Shown here piece by piece: positions 1-7,677 of a DNA stretch of 64,000 nucleotides (positions are counted from its first letter, which is position 1; every line of letters begins with the position of its first letter). The position numbers were made by a program, and so were the translations under genes. The DNA lies in contig CAIKMN010000036.1 in the NCBI GenBank assembly GCA_903828535.1, forward strand, positions 1-64,000. Direction: 5' to 3'. The notes below the pieces were generated by a model. The model made no database searches, was not told where the DNA came from, and saw nothing but the letters and a program-made list of their open reading frames with translations. The DNA is from an uncultured Curvibacter sp. Its GTDB lineage: Bacteria; Pseudomonadota; Gammaproteobacteria; Burkholderiales; Burkholderiaceae_C.

Positions 1-3000
1 GCCAAACCGTCTCGATTACAGGCCCAGTTGGGACACGCCCAAGGCGTTCTGAAAGCCGACCAAATCGATGTGGCGGCCTTCGGGGAGCTGCTGTTGCGTG
101 TGCCTGCCCCAGTCGAGTTACAAAAGGCGGTGAAAACCTTCGCGCCGCAAGGTCGATTGGAGTCGGTGCAAATGAGTTGGGTGGGCAATCTCGATCCGTT
201 GCCGGCCGAATTCAAACTCAAGGCGCAACTCAAAGGAGGCGCTTGGTCGCCGGGCAATGGGATGCCAGGTTTGCAGGGGCTTGATGCCACCTTGGAGACC
301 AACCAAAGCGAGGGGCAGGCCAAGTTGAGCCTCACAGCAGGGGCCTTGGATTGGCCTGGCCACTTCGATGACGCCAAATTGCCCTTGGACCAACTCCAGA
401 CTGTTTTGAAGTGGCAAATTGAGGGGCAAGGACAAAAAATTCGGCTGCAAATACCAGAGTTGACCCTCGCCAATGCCGACCTCAAAGGACAAGCTCGTTT
501 GGAGTGGCACACCGATGACCGCCAACCCAACGCCCCCTTGTCACAACGTTTACCAGGGTATTTGAATTTGCATGGCAGCTTGTCGCGGGGCGAGGTCAAG
601 CAGGTGGCGCGCTACTTGCCCAAGAGCGCCATGCCCGAGACACGTGATTATTTGAAGCAAAGTTTGTTGGGCGGCCGCATCACGCAGGGCCAGTTCCAAG
701 TGCAAGGCCTTTTGAATGACTTTCCCTTCAAAGACAATCGGGGCGGGGTGTTTAAGGTTCAAGCGCAGGTGAAAGACGCCAGCATGGACTTCGCCCCCGC
801 CTCTGGCGATTGGCCTGTGCTGAGCCAGATGGCGGCTCAGTTGGACTTTCAAGGTCAAGGCATGCAGATACGAGCCAGCGCCGCCAAACTGGCGAGCACC
901 GCCTTGGCCGCCGCGCCAGTGGAGGTGCGCATCGCTGATTTTGACCACGCAGTGGTTCAGGTCAACAGCACCGTCAAGGGCCCTTTGAATGACATGCTCA
1001 AGGTCGTGGCCAAGTCACCAGTTTCCGATTGGACCGACCAAGTCATGTCCGATGCGCAGGCCACAGGGGCCGCAGAGCTGAAACTCAAGCTCTCTTTGCC
1101 GCTCGAACAAATGAGCCGGAGCAAGGCACAAGGGAGTGTTTTATTGGCAGGCAACGAGTTCAAGCTGATGGCAGAGGTGCCGCGATTGACCAAGGTGCGG
1201 GGTTCGGTGGCCTTCACCGAGTCCAATTTGACTTTGGCAAATCTGCAAGCGCAGGCCTTGGGGGGCGATGTGAAGCTGGACGGCGCCATGAACTTCAAGG
1301 TTCCAAAATTGCAAGGGTCGCAAGGGCAAATCCGTGTCGGCGGGGCATTCAGTGCCGAAGGTTTGAGACAGGCGCCTGAATTGAAGGCATTCGTTAAACC
1401 TTTGGCACAGGCCAGCGGCAGCGCCCCTTACGCCTTGCAAATCAGCGCCGTTGAAGGCGGCATCAATTGGCAATTTGACAGCAACTTACAAGGCTTGGCT
1501 TTGGATTTGCCCGAGCCTTTTGCAAAAACAGCCGAGATGAGCACGCCGCTTCACGTTGAGCGACGCTTGGTGAAGTCCCGCGCCACGGGTGCCCGGGCAG
1601 GTGCCAATCCCAACAACGGTGGCAATGCCAGCGCCGCCAACGCGGGCTGGAATGACCGTCTGCAGCTCAAATGGGGCGATCAGTTGGCCCTGAATTATCT
1701 GCGCGATGTGAGCGGTCCAGAGCCCAAGGTCTTGCAGGGTCGGTGGCTGCTTGGGACGCCCTTAAAAGAGGCCGTCTCACCAAGACCCGAAGACAGGGGG
1801 GTGTCGGCCCAAATTAACCTGCCCAAATTGAACTTAGACCGGTGGAGTCAGTTGAGCTTGCAAACCGGTGTCACGGCGACCTCGGACAATGGCAAAGCCG
1901 ACCTGACGAGCGCACCCTGGAATCCCTATTTGCCCAGCCAAATCAGCGTGAATACGCCGATTTTGGTCTTTCAATCGCGCACCCTGAACAACCTCAGTTT
2001 GAGCGCCAAGCGAGAAATGGCCGAGGGTGAAAAGGCGACCGACAAATTCCCACTCTGGCGCGCCAAAGTGGAGGCCAAAGAATTGGCTGGCAACATCGAA
2101 TTTCGTCCGGCATCTGAGGGCAAAGACAGCACCAACCCCGAAGGTCGAATTTTTGCTCGGCTGGCCTATTTGAAACTGGCCAAGAGCACCCAGGCCGAGG
2201 TGGAAAGCTTGTTGAGCGACCCCCCGGTGAGCATGCCGGATTTGGACATCGTGGTGGACAGCACCGAATTGCGCGGTTTGTCTTTGGGGCGTGTCGAGGT
2301 GTTGGCCTTGAACCGCGTCAATGCCCGTGCAGAACGGGAATGGCAATTGGACCGGCTCAACGTGACCGTGCCTGAGGCCAGCCTGGCCTCCAGTGGTCAG
2401 TGGCTACCGGGCAAAGGCCTGCACCAAACCCAATTGAACTTCAAATTAGACGTCAAAGACGCCGGTAAATTATTAGACCGATTGGGCCTCACAGGTCAAA
2501 TCGCCTCTTCCCATGGCAAGTTAGAGGGGGATCTCCTTTGGCAAGGCTCGCCCATGGCTTTTGACGAAGCGAGCTTGGGAGGGCGCCTGAAATTGAATTT
2601 GGAAAATGGGCAGTTCTTAAAAACCGAGCTGGGCTCGGCCAAATTGCTCAGCGTCTTGAGCTTGCAATCTTTGCCCAAGCGATTGACCTTGGATTTTCGA
2701 GATGTCTTCAGCGATGGCTTTGCCTTCGATTCTCTGCGCGGTGATGTGCTCATTGAAAAGGGCATTGCCAACACCCGGAACTTGCAAATGCGCGGCGTGA
2801 ATGCGGCGGTCATGATGGAAGGGCAAGTGGACATCCCCAAAGAAACCCAGCATCTGACGGTGGTCGTTATTCCTGAAGTCAACGCCGGAACGGCCTCGTT
2901 GCTGGTGGCGGCCATCAACCCGGTGGTGGGTTTGGGCAGTTTTGTCGCGCAATACATTTTGCGCCGTCCCTTCATGGCCGCAGCCACTAAAGAATTTTTG

Positions 3001-3087
3001 ATTGATGGCACGTGGACCGACCCCCGTGTGGTTGAAGTGCCCTTTAAGCCGGCCGCCAATTCAGATGAAGCGCTTGGTAAAAATTGA
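1..3087 (+). CDS. yhdP: YhdP family AsmA-like envelope protein, C-terminal part (5' end outside window)
   Basis: The reading frame is open from the first base of the window, so the start lies upstream. About 1028 residues are visible, ending at the stop at 3085-3087. The sequence is a long run of repeating beta-rich AsmA/DUF3971-type segments. The C-terminal region (from about residue 830) has the AsmA-like layout of the YhdP/TamB superfamily, with the closing hydrophobic stretch TASLLVAAINPVVGLGSFVAQ near residue 970. Known family role: very large inner-membrane-anchored periplasmic proteins proposed to bridge the envelope and move phospholipids to the outer membrane. The N-terminal membrane anchor cannot be seen. 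The 3' end overlaps the next kinase gene by 23 bases, suggesting translational coupling. Family assignment is confident; function is from family knowledge. Confidence 0.85.
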   Translation, partial: AKPSRLQAQLGHAQGVLKADQIDVAAFGELLLRVPAPVELQKAVKTFAPQGRLESVQMSWVGNLDPLPAEFKLKAQLKGGAWSPGNGMPGLQGLDATLETNQSEGQAKLSLTAGALDWPGHFDDAKLPLDQLQTVLKWQIEGQGQKIRLQIPELTLANADLKGQARLEWHTDDRQPNAPLSQRLPGYLNLHGSLSRGEVKQVARYLPKSAMPETRDYLKQSLLGGRITQGQFQVQGLLNDFPFKDNRGGVFKVQAQVKDASMDFAPASGDWPVLSQMAAQLDFQGQGMQIRASAAKLASTALAAAPVEVRIADFDHAVVQVNSTVKGPLNDMLKVVAKSPVSDWTDQVMSDAQATGAAELKLKLSLPLEQMSRSKAQGSVLLAGNEFKLMAEVPRLTKVRGSVAFTESNLTLANLQAQALGGDVKLDGAMNFKVPKLQGSQGQIRVGGAFSAEGLRQAPELKAFVKPLAQASGSAPYALQISAVEGGINWQFDSNLQGLALDLPEPFAKTAEMSTPLHVERRLVKSRATGARAGANPNNGGNASAANAGWNDRLQLKWGDQLALNYLRDVSGPEPKVLQGRWLLGTPLKEAVSPRPEDRGVSAQINLPKLNLDRWSQLSLQTGVTATSDNGKADLTSAPWNPYLPSQISVNTPILVFQSRTLNNLSLSAKREMAEGEKATDKFPLWRAKVEAKELAGNIEFRPASEGKDSTNPEGRIFARLAYLKLAKSTQAEVESLLSDPPVSMPDLDIVVDSTELRGLSLGRVEVLALNRVNARAEREWQLDRLNVTVPEASLASSGQWLPGKGLHQTQLNFKLDVKDAGKLLDRLGLTGQIASSHGKLEGDLLWQGSPMAFDEASLGGRLKLNLENGQFLKTELGSAKLLSVLSLQSLPKRLTLDFRDVFSDGFAFDSLRGDVLIEKGIANTRNLQMRGVNAAVMMEGQVDIPKETQHLTVVVIPEVNAGTASLLVAAINPVVGLGSFVAQYILRRPFMAAATKEFLIDGTWTDPRVVEVPFKPAANSDEALGKN

Positions 3088-5101
3088 TTGGCGCACACCC
3101 AACGTTCAGCGTTGGCTGTTGGTCGTGGTCCTGGGCGTCTTGGTCGTCACGCTGCTGGGCACCTTGATTTATCTGGCGGGTCGGCTTGAAGCCGATCAAA
3201 TGCAGCGCCAAGTCGAGGCCGAAATTGAAGACGTTGGCAAAGATTTGCGCACGCACCTCGCCGGGGACGTGAAAGCCTTGCAAGCTTGGATGTTGCGTCG
3301 CCCGACCTTGTCGCAATGGCAGCATGAGGCCGACGTTTTTTTAGCGCAGCAGCGTGAGATTTTGCGACTGGAGTGGCTCGATGAAAACCTGCACCGCAAG
3401 GCTCAGATGGACACCCCTTACCGGCGCAGCTTGGGTGATGACGAGGCGCAAATTGAAGCCTTGAAAGAAATGACGCAGGCTTGTAATCGGGCCCGCCAAG
3501 TGGGCGCTGCGGCCTACTCGCCCTCTTATTTTGTACCGCAAGAAGACGGCCTGGGCACTGAAATGATGGCCATGTGCTGGCCTCTGAAAGAGCATGGCCA
3601 CCTGGTCGGTTTTTTGGTCGCCCGCTATGGGCTGGCGGACATTCTGGCTGACCTGACGGCCCGCAAATTGGCCCGCACCGAACAACTGGCTTTGACCGAC
3701 GCCGATGGCACCCGCCTCGCGGTGTCAGGGACCGCCCAGCGGGGCGTGCGTTTGTTCAGCGCCCAGAAAACCTGGGAGTTGCCGGGCAATACGATGGTCC
3801 TGCATTTGGACAGCTGGCAGGGAACCCCCGACTTGGTGCCCAATTTCTTGACCGCCCTGGTGACCTTGTTGTCCCTGGCCTTGGTGGGGGTCATGGTGAT
3901 GCTGGTGCGCGACACCCGACGCCGACTCAGTGCCGAGCGCGAGCTGGGCGAGGCCCTGGCTTTTCGCAAGGCCATGGAGGACTCTTTGGTGACGGGCCTG
4001 CGGGCGCGCGATCTGCAAGGCCAGATCACCTATGTGAATCCCGCTTTTTGCGAGATGGTCGGATTTACTGTCGAAGAACTTCGAACCCAAATCGACACGC
4101 CCCCGTACTGGCCCGATCATTTGGTGGCGGAATACCGCCAAGTTCAGCAACAACGGATCAGCACCCAAGGCTCTGCGCGCGAGGGTTTTGAGGCGGTATT
4201 CAAACGAAAATCGGGCGAGCAATTTCCGGTCTTGGTGGTCGAGGCGCCATTGATCAATGCGGCGGGTGAGCAAACGGGTTGGATGAGCGCGGTCTTGGAT
4301 TTGAGTGAGAAGCGCCGTATCGAAGAGTTGTCCCGCGCCACCCAAGAGCGCTTACAAGCCACGGCCCGCTTGGCGACGGTGGGCGAAATGGCCTCCTTGC
4401 TGAGCCATGAACTGAACCAACCCTTGGCCGCCATTTCCAGTTACGCCAACGGGTCCATCAACTTGTTGAAAGCCGGTTTGATGACCGATGAAACCGACGC
4501 CGCCGATGTGGTCGGCGACCTTCAGATGGCCTTGGCGCGCATTGCTGAACAATCCGAGCGCGCCGGCCGAGTGATTAAAAGCGTGAACGATTTCGTTCGC
4601 CGTCGCAAACAGCAACGTGAACAGGTGGGCGCGCAAGAACTGTTGGCGGCGATTTTGCCCTTGGTGAATTTACAGGCCCGAAAATTGTCAGTGCGTGTGG
4701 TGACGGAGCTGTCGCCTCAACTGCCAAAAGTGATTTGTGATCGCACCATGGTGGAACAGGTCTTGTTGAACTTGGCGCGCAATGCCATGCAAGCGATGGA
4801 AGAAATTCCGGTGGCGCAACGCATTCTGAAAATTCAAGCCCGGCGAATTGAAATCTTTGACGCCGATGTGCCAACCAAAACCCAATTGGTCTGGCGAGTG
4901 GTGGACCAAGGTTTGGGCATCAGCGACGAAGTCGCCGAGCGTTTGTTCACGCCTTTTTTCACCACCAAAAGCGAGGGCATGGGGTTGGGCTTGAGCCTTT
5001 GTCGAACCGTGGCGGAGCAGCATGGCGGCTCGCTGGAGGTTGAACCGAATTCGCCACAAGGTTCGGTCTTCATTTTTACCTTGCCTTTGGCGCCAACCTG
5101 A
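3065..5101 (+). CDS. PAS-domain sensor histidine kinase, DctS/FixL-like
   Basis: 678 residues from ATG 3065, chosen over an upstream alternative start at 3002 because it begins a normal short N-terminus (MKRLVKIDWRTPN) just before membrane segment 1 (about residues 15-37). An extracytoplasmic sensor region of about 220 residues follows, then membrane segment 2 (about 262-282). A PAS domain begins near residue 300 (ITYVNPAFCEMVGF). The HisKA H-box is GEMASLLSHELNQPLA with phospho-accepting His448. The HATPase has N box LLNLARNAMQAM and G boxes DQGLGI and GMGLGLSL. It overlaps yhdP by 23 bases and is followed after 18 bases by a FixJ-type regulator, so the two form a two-component pair. The layout resembles DctS of C4-dicarboxylate control, but no dicarboxylate transporter is adjacent, so the signal is unknown. 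Confidence 0.85.
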   Translation: MKRLVKIDWRTPNVQRWLLVVVLGVLVVTLLGTLIYLAGRLEADQMQRQVEAEIEDVGKDLRTHLAGDVKALQAWMLRRPTLSQWQHEADVFLAQQREILRLEWLDENLHRKAQMDTPYRRSLGDDEAQIEALKEMTQACNRARQVGAAAYSPSYFVPQEDGLGTEMMAMCWPLKEHGHLVGFLVARYGLADILADLTARKLARTEQLALTDADGTRLAVSGTAQRGVRLFSAQKTWELPGNTMVLHLDSWQGTPDLVPNFLTALVTLLSLALVGVMVMLVRDTRRRLSAERELGEALAFRKAMEDSLVTGLRARDLQGQITYVNPAFCEMVGFTVEELRTQIDTPPYWPDHLVAEYRQVQQQRISTQGSAREGFEAVFKRKSGEQFPVLVVEAPLINAAGEQTGWMSAVLDLSEKRRIEELSRATQERLQATARLATVGEMASLLSHELNQPLAAISSYANGSINLLKAGLMTDETDAADVVGDLQMALARIAEQSERAGRVIKSVNDFVRRRKQQREQVGAQELLAAILPLVNLQARKLSVRVVTELSPQLPKVICDRTMVEQVLLNLARNAMQAMEEIPVAQRILKIQARRIEIFDADVPTKTQLVWRVVDQGLGISDEVAERLFTPFFTTKSEGMGLGLSLCRTVAEQHGGSLEVEPNSPQGSVFIFTLPLAPT

Positions 5102-5119
5102 GCGCCGCACGGATGTGGC

Positions 5120-5764
5120 ATGATTTTCCTTATGCAGTTGAATTTTGATGCCACCGTGTATGTGGTCGACGACGACGCCGTCGTGCGTGACGGGTTGTCG
5201 TGGCTTTTGCGTTCGCGCCGTTTGTTCAGCGAGGTGTTTGACAGCGCCGAAGCTTTCGAGCAGCGCTTTACTGGAACGCCTCAAGACCCCTGTTGCCTGC
5301 TGTTGGACATGCGCATGTCGGGCATGAGCGGTCTGGCTTTGTTTGAACGCCTGCGCCTTCGCGGCAGTTTGACTTGGATGCCGGTGATTTTTTTAACGGG
5401 GCATGCCGATGTCGCGACCGCCGTGGACACCGTCAAGCGGGGCGCGTTTGATTTTTGCGAAAAGCCTTTTTCCGACAACGCCTTGGTGGACCGCATTGAA
5501 CAGGCCTTGTGGCAATCACATGATGCGCTGGCTCAGTTGAAACGACGCAATGAAGTGGCCAGCAAATTGGCTGAATTGACCGAGCGTGAGCGTTCGGTCC
5601 AGGATTTGGTGATTGAAGGTTTGCCCAATAAATTGATCGCCGACCAGCTCAACATCAGCGTGCGCACAGTGGAAGTGCACCGCGCGCGGGTGTTCGACAA
5701 AATGGGGGTCAAGTCGGCGGTGGAGTTGGCCAACCTGATTCGCGAAGACCACCTCAATGTTTGA
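5120..5764 (+). CDS. FixJ/DctR-type response regulator
   Basis: About 214 residues. An N-terminal receiver domain has the acidic pocket VVDDD near residues 15-19, phospho-acceptor Asp in LLLDMRMSGM, the conserved Thr in FLTGHAD and Lys in CEKPF. A C-terminal LuxR/GerE helix-turn-helix follows (LTERERSVQDLVIEG, then LNISVRTVEVHR). It is the partner of the preceding histidine kinase and should activate transcription when phosphorylated. The start is uncertain: ATG 5120 has a weak GGATG upstream, and an in-frame ATG at 5132 is also possible. The 3' end overlaps the stop of the convergent 52-residue gene by 11 bases. Family DctR/TodT/FixJ is clear; the target operon is not visible. Confidence 0.85.
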   Translation: MIFLMQLNFDATVYVVDDDAVVRDGLSWLLRSRRLFSEVFDSAEAFEQRFTGTPQDPCCLLLDMRMSGMSGLALFERLRLRGSLTWMPVIFLTGHADVATAVDTVKRGAFDFCEKPFSDNALVDRIEQALWQSHDALAQLKRRNEVASKLAELTERERSVQDLVIEGLPNKLIADQLNISVRTVEVHRARVFDKMGVKSAVELANLIREDHLNV

Positions 5765-5912
5765 GGGGTTTGTCTTGATCGGCTGAAAGCGGCACTGTCT
5801 TGTCGCCCGGTATTTCACCTTTCGAGCGTCCAGCAAACATGGTCCACCAAACAATCGCCACCAAAATCAGCAGGGCGAGTCCGGCTTCTAGAAAAATCCA
5901 CATAAAACCCAT
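5754..5912 (-). CDS. small single-pass membrane protein (52 aa), hypothetical
   Basis: A 52-residue frame on the minus strand: start MGFMWIFLEAGLALLILVAI, then VWWTMFAGRSKGEIPGDKT and a short charged tail ending PLKH before TGA. The N-terminal half is one strongly hydrophobic helix (about residues 3-27) followed by a soluble basic/acidic tail, the usual make-up of a small inner-membrane protein. A GGAG lies 13 bases before the ATG. Its start codon (5910-5912) overlaps the proposed start of the divergent mltA, and its 3' end overlaps the response regulator gene by 11 bases. No other gene accounts for this strand. Function unknown; a conserved but uncharacterised protein is likely, but this cannot be checked here. 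Confidence 0.6.
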   Translation of the reverse strand: MGFMWIFLEAGLALLILVAIVWWTMFAGRSKGEIPGDKTVPLSADQDKPLKH

Positions 5913-5913
5913 G

Positions 5914-7236
5914 ATGGTCAAATCGCTCCGGTTGCTTCACGCTATTGTAGAAAGGCGGCGAACCGCCGCCTTCGGTCAATACCAAGCGTTTGCTTTGGCT
6001 ATTCCCCTTTTTGCGCTTTTGAGCGCGGCCTTTTTGTTGGCCGCTTGTTCGAGTGCGCCGACGACGGGACCGAGCCGCGTCGAAGGGGGCGGTGCCAACG
6101 CAGGGGGGGGCGAACCCGAACCCAGAGGCCTGTTGGACTTGTCGGCCTGGGACAAAAACCCATTGCCGCCACCTCGCGAACAAGCCAATAGCCGTTGGGT
6201 GGCGGTGCGTTGGCAAGCAATGTCAGGTGGGACGGGCCCTTCGGTATGGCAAGTGGCCGACGCCGATCTTTGGGCTGTTTGGGTGCACAACTGTGAGCGC
6301 CCTCCGGCCGCCTTCAAGCCGCTGTGTCCCGAAATCAAACGGTTAAGCACGGCGTCGGTGGAGGACCGAACGCGCTGGGTGTTGTCGCACTTCCAGCCCT
6401 ACCGAGTAGAGCCCTTGGCGGGCCAAAGCCAAAGCCAAAGCCAAGGTCTGCTGACCGCTTATTACGAGCCGGTATTGGCGGCGCGCCGACTGCCCGGTGA
6501 GGGCTTTTCGGTCCCGCTTTACAAATTACCCACGCCATCCTCTTCCCCATCCACCCCCAATTTCACGGCCCAAAGCCCTTGGTTCACGCGACAGCAAATT
6601 GAGACGCTGCCTGAGGCCAAAGCGGCTTTGAAGGGTCGAGAAATTGCCTACTTGGCTGATCCGGTGCAAGCCTTGGTTTTGCACATTCAAGGATCCGGCC
6701 AGTTGCAAATTACCGAGCCAGATGGTCGCCTCCAAACCGTTCGATTGGCTTTTGCGGGGACCAATGGACAGCCTTACCAAAGCATTGGACGGTGGTTGTT
6801 GGATCAGGGTTTGATACAAGACGCCAGCTGGCCAGGTATCCGCCAATGGCTCACCAAGAACCCCCATCGCAGCCAAGAATTATTTTGGAAAAATCCCCGC
6901 TACGTGTTCTTCAAAGAGCAAAAACTGCCGACGCCTCAAACAGAGGCTGGATACGGCGGACCCATAGGCGCTCAAGGCCTGCCCTTGACCGCGGGTCGGT
7001 CCATTGCGGTCGACCCACGCAGCATCCCTTATGGCACCCCCGTTTGGTTGGTGAGCAAGGGACCCACAGTCAATTTACAAAAATGGGTGTTCGCCCAAGA
7101 CACTGGCAGCGCCATTCAAGGCGCCGTGCGGGCCGATTACTTTGCGGGCTCGGGGGACTCGGCCGGCGAATTGGCGGGGCGTCTGAAGCAGCCCTTGGCG
7201 CTTTGGGTTTTGTGGCCGCATACAATCCCTGGTTAA
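5914..7236 (+). CDS. mltA: membrane-bound lytic murein transglycosylase A (MltA), lipoprotein
   Basis: 440 residues from ATG 5914. A hydrophobic segment ends in lipobox LLAAC-S (Cys45), so the mature protein is an outer-membrane lipoprotein. The MltA barrel domain includes LLTAYYEPVLAARR and FAGTNGQPYQSIGRWL. The C-terminal 3D domain has IAVDPRSIPYGTPVWL and FAQDTGSAIQGAVRADYF, whose Asp residues correspond to the catalytic Asp of the family. It cleaves the MurNAc-GlcNAc bond to give 1,6-anhydro ends, feeding peptidoglycan recycling. The start is doubtful: a 44-residue signal is long for a lipoprotein and a strong hairpin lies at 5952-5972. TTG 5995 would give a lipobox at residue 18. A (GCCAAA) repeat at 6422-6445 encodes a Ser-Gln run. 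Confidence 0.88.
   Translation: MVKSLRLLHAIVERRRTAAFGQYQAFALAIPLFALLSAAFLLAACSSAPTTGPSRVEGGGANAGGGEPEPRGLLDLSAWDKNPLPPPREQANSRWVAVRWQAMSGGTGPSVWQVADADLWAVWVHNCERPPAAFKPLCPEIKRLSTASVEDRTRWVLSHFQPYRVEPLAGQSQSQSQGLLTAYYEPVLAARRLPGEGFSVPLYKLPTPSSSPSTPNFTAQSPWFTRQQIETLPEAKAALKGREIAYLADPVQALVLHIQGSGQLQITEPDGRLQTVRLAFAGTNGQPYQSIGRWLLDQGLIQDASWPGIRQWLTKNPHRSQELFWKNPRYVFFKEQKLPTPQTEAGYGGPIGAQGLPLTAGRSIAVDPRSIPYGTPVWLVSKGPTVNLQKWVFAQDTGSAIQGAVRADYFAGSGDSAGELAGRLKQPLALWVLWPHTIPG
5952..5972 (+). promoter_or_regulatory. perfect 9-bp hairpin near mltA start
   Basis: AAGGCGGCG, loop AAC, CGCCGCCTT: a perfect GC-rich inverted repeat within the first codons of the annotated mltA frame. It is not followed by a T tract. 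If mltA really starts downstream (TTG 5995), this is a leader hairpin that could control translation. Confidence 0.5.
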
Positions 7237-7254
7237 TCCAATCGGGAGACCTTT

Positions 7255-7590
7255 GTGTTTATTTCTTCTGCTTATGCTCAAACTGCCCCCGCCGCTGCCG
7301 CGGGTGGCGACATGATGACCACCCTCACCAGCATGGCCCCTTTGCTGCTGATGTTTGTGGTGCTCTACTTCATCATGATCCGTCCTCAAATGAAGCGCCA
7401 AAAAGAAACCAAAGCCATGCTCGAAGCCTTGGCCAAGGGTGATGAGGTGGTCACCACGGGTGGCGTGATGGGCAAGATCAACAAGCTGGGCGAATCGGTC
7501 CTTGGCCTTGAAATTGCCCCTGGCGTTGAAATTCAGGTGCAACGCGGTGCCGTGGTGCAAGTGTTGCCTAAGGGCACGGTCGCCAAGTAA
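7255..7590 (+). CDS. yajC: preprotein translocase accessory subunit YajC
   Basis: 111 residues from GTG 7255, with GGGAG at 7244-7248 as ribosome site. One membrane helix (MAPLLLMFVVLYFIMIRPQM, about residues 26-45) is followed by the conserved cytoplasmic part KRQKETKAMLEAL and GDEVVTTGGVMGKI, matching YajC in length and motif. YajC associates with SecD and SecF at the Sec translocon. It heads the yajC-secD-secF operon, with secD 87 bases downstream. Confidence 0.95.
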   Translation: MFISSAYAQTAPAAAAGGDMMTTLTSMAPLLLMFVVLYFIMIRPQMKRQKETKAMLEALAKGDEVVTTGGVMGKINKLGESVLGLEIAPGVEIQVQRGAVVQVLPKGTVAK

Positions 7591-7677
7591 GGCAAGGCGC
7601 TTTCTTGTGAAACACACCCGGGCCAAGCCAGGCGCGGTTGCCAACTTCGATCAATCATCGTCTGAGTTAGTCCGTTT

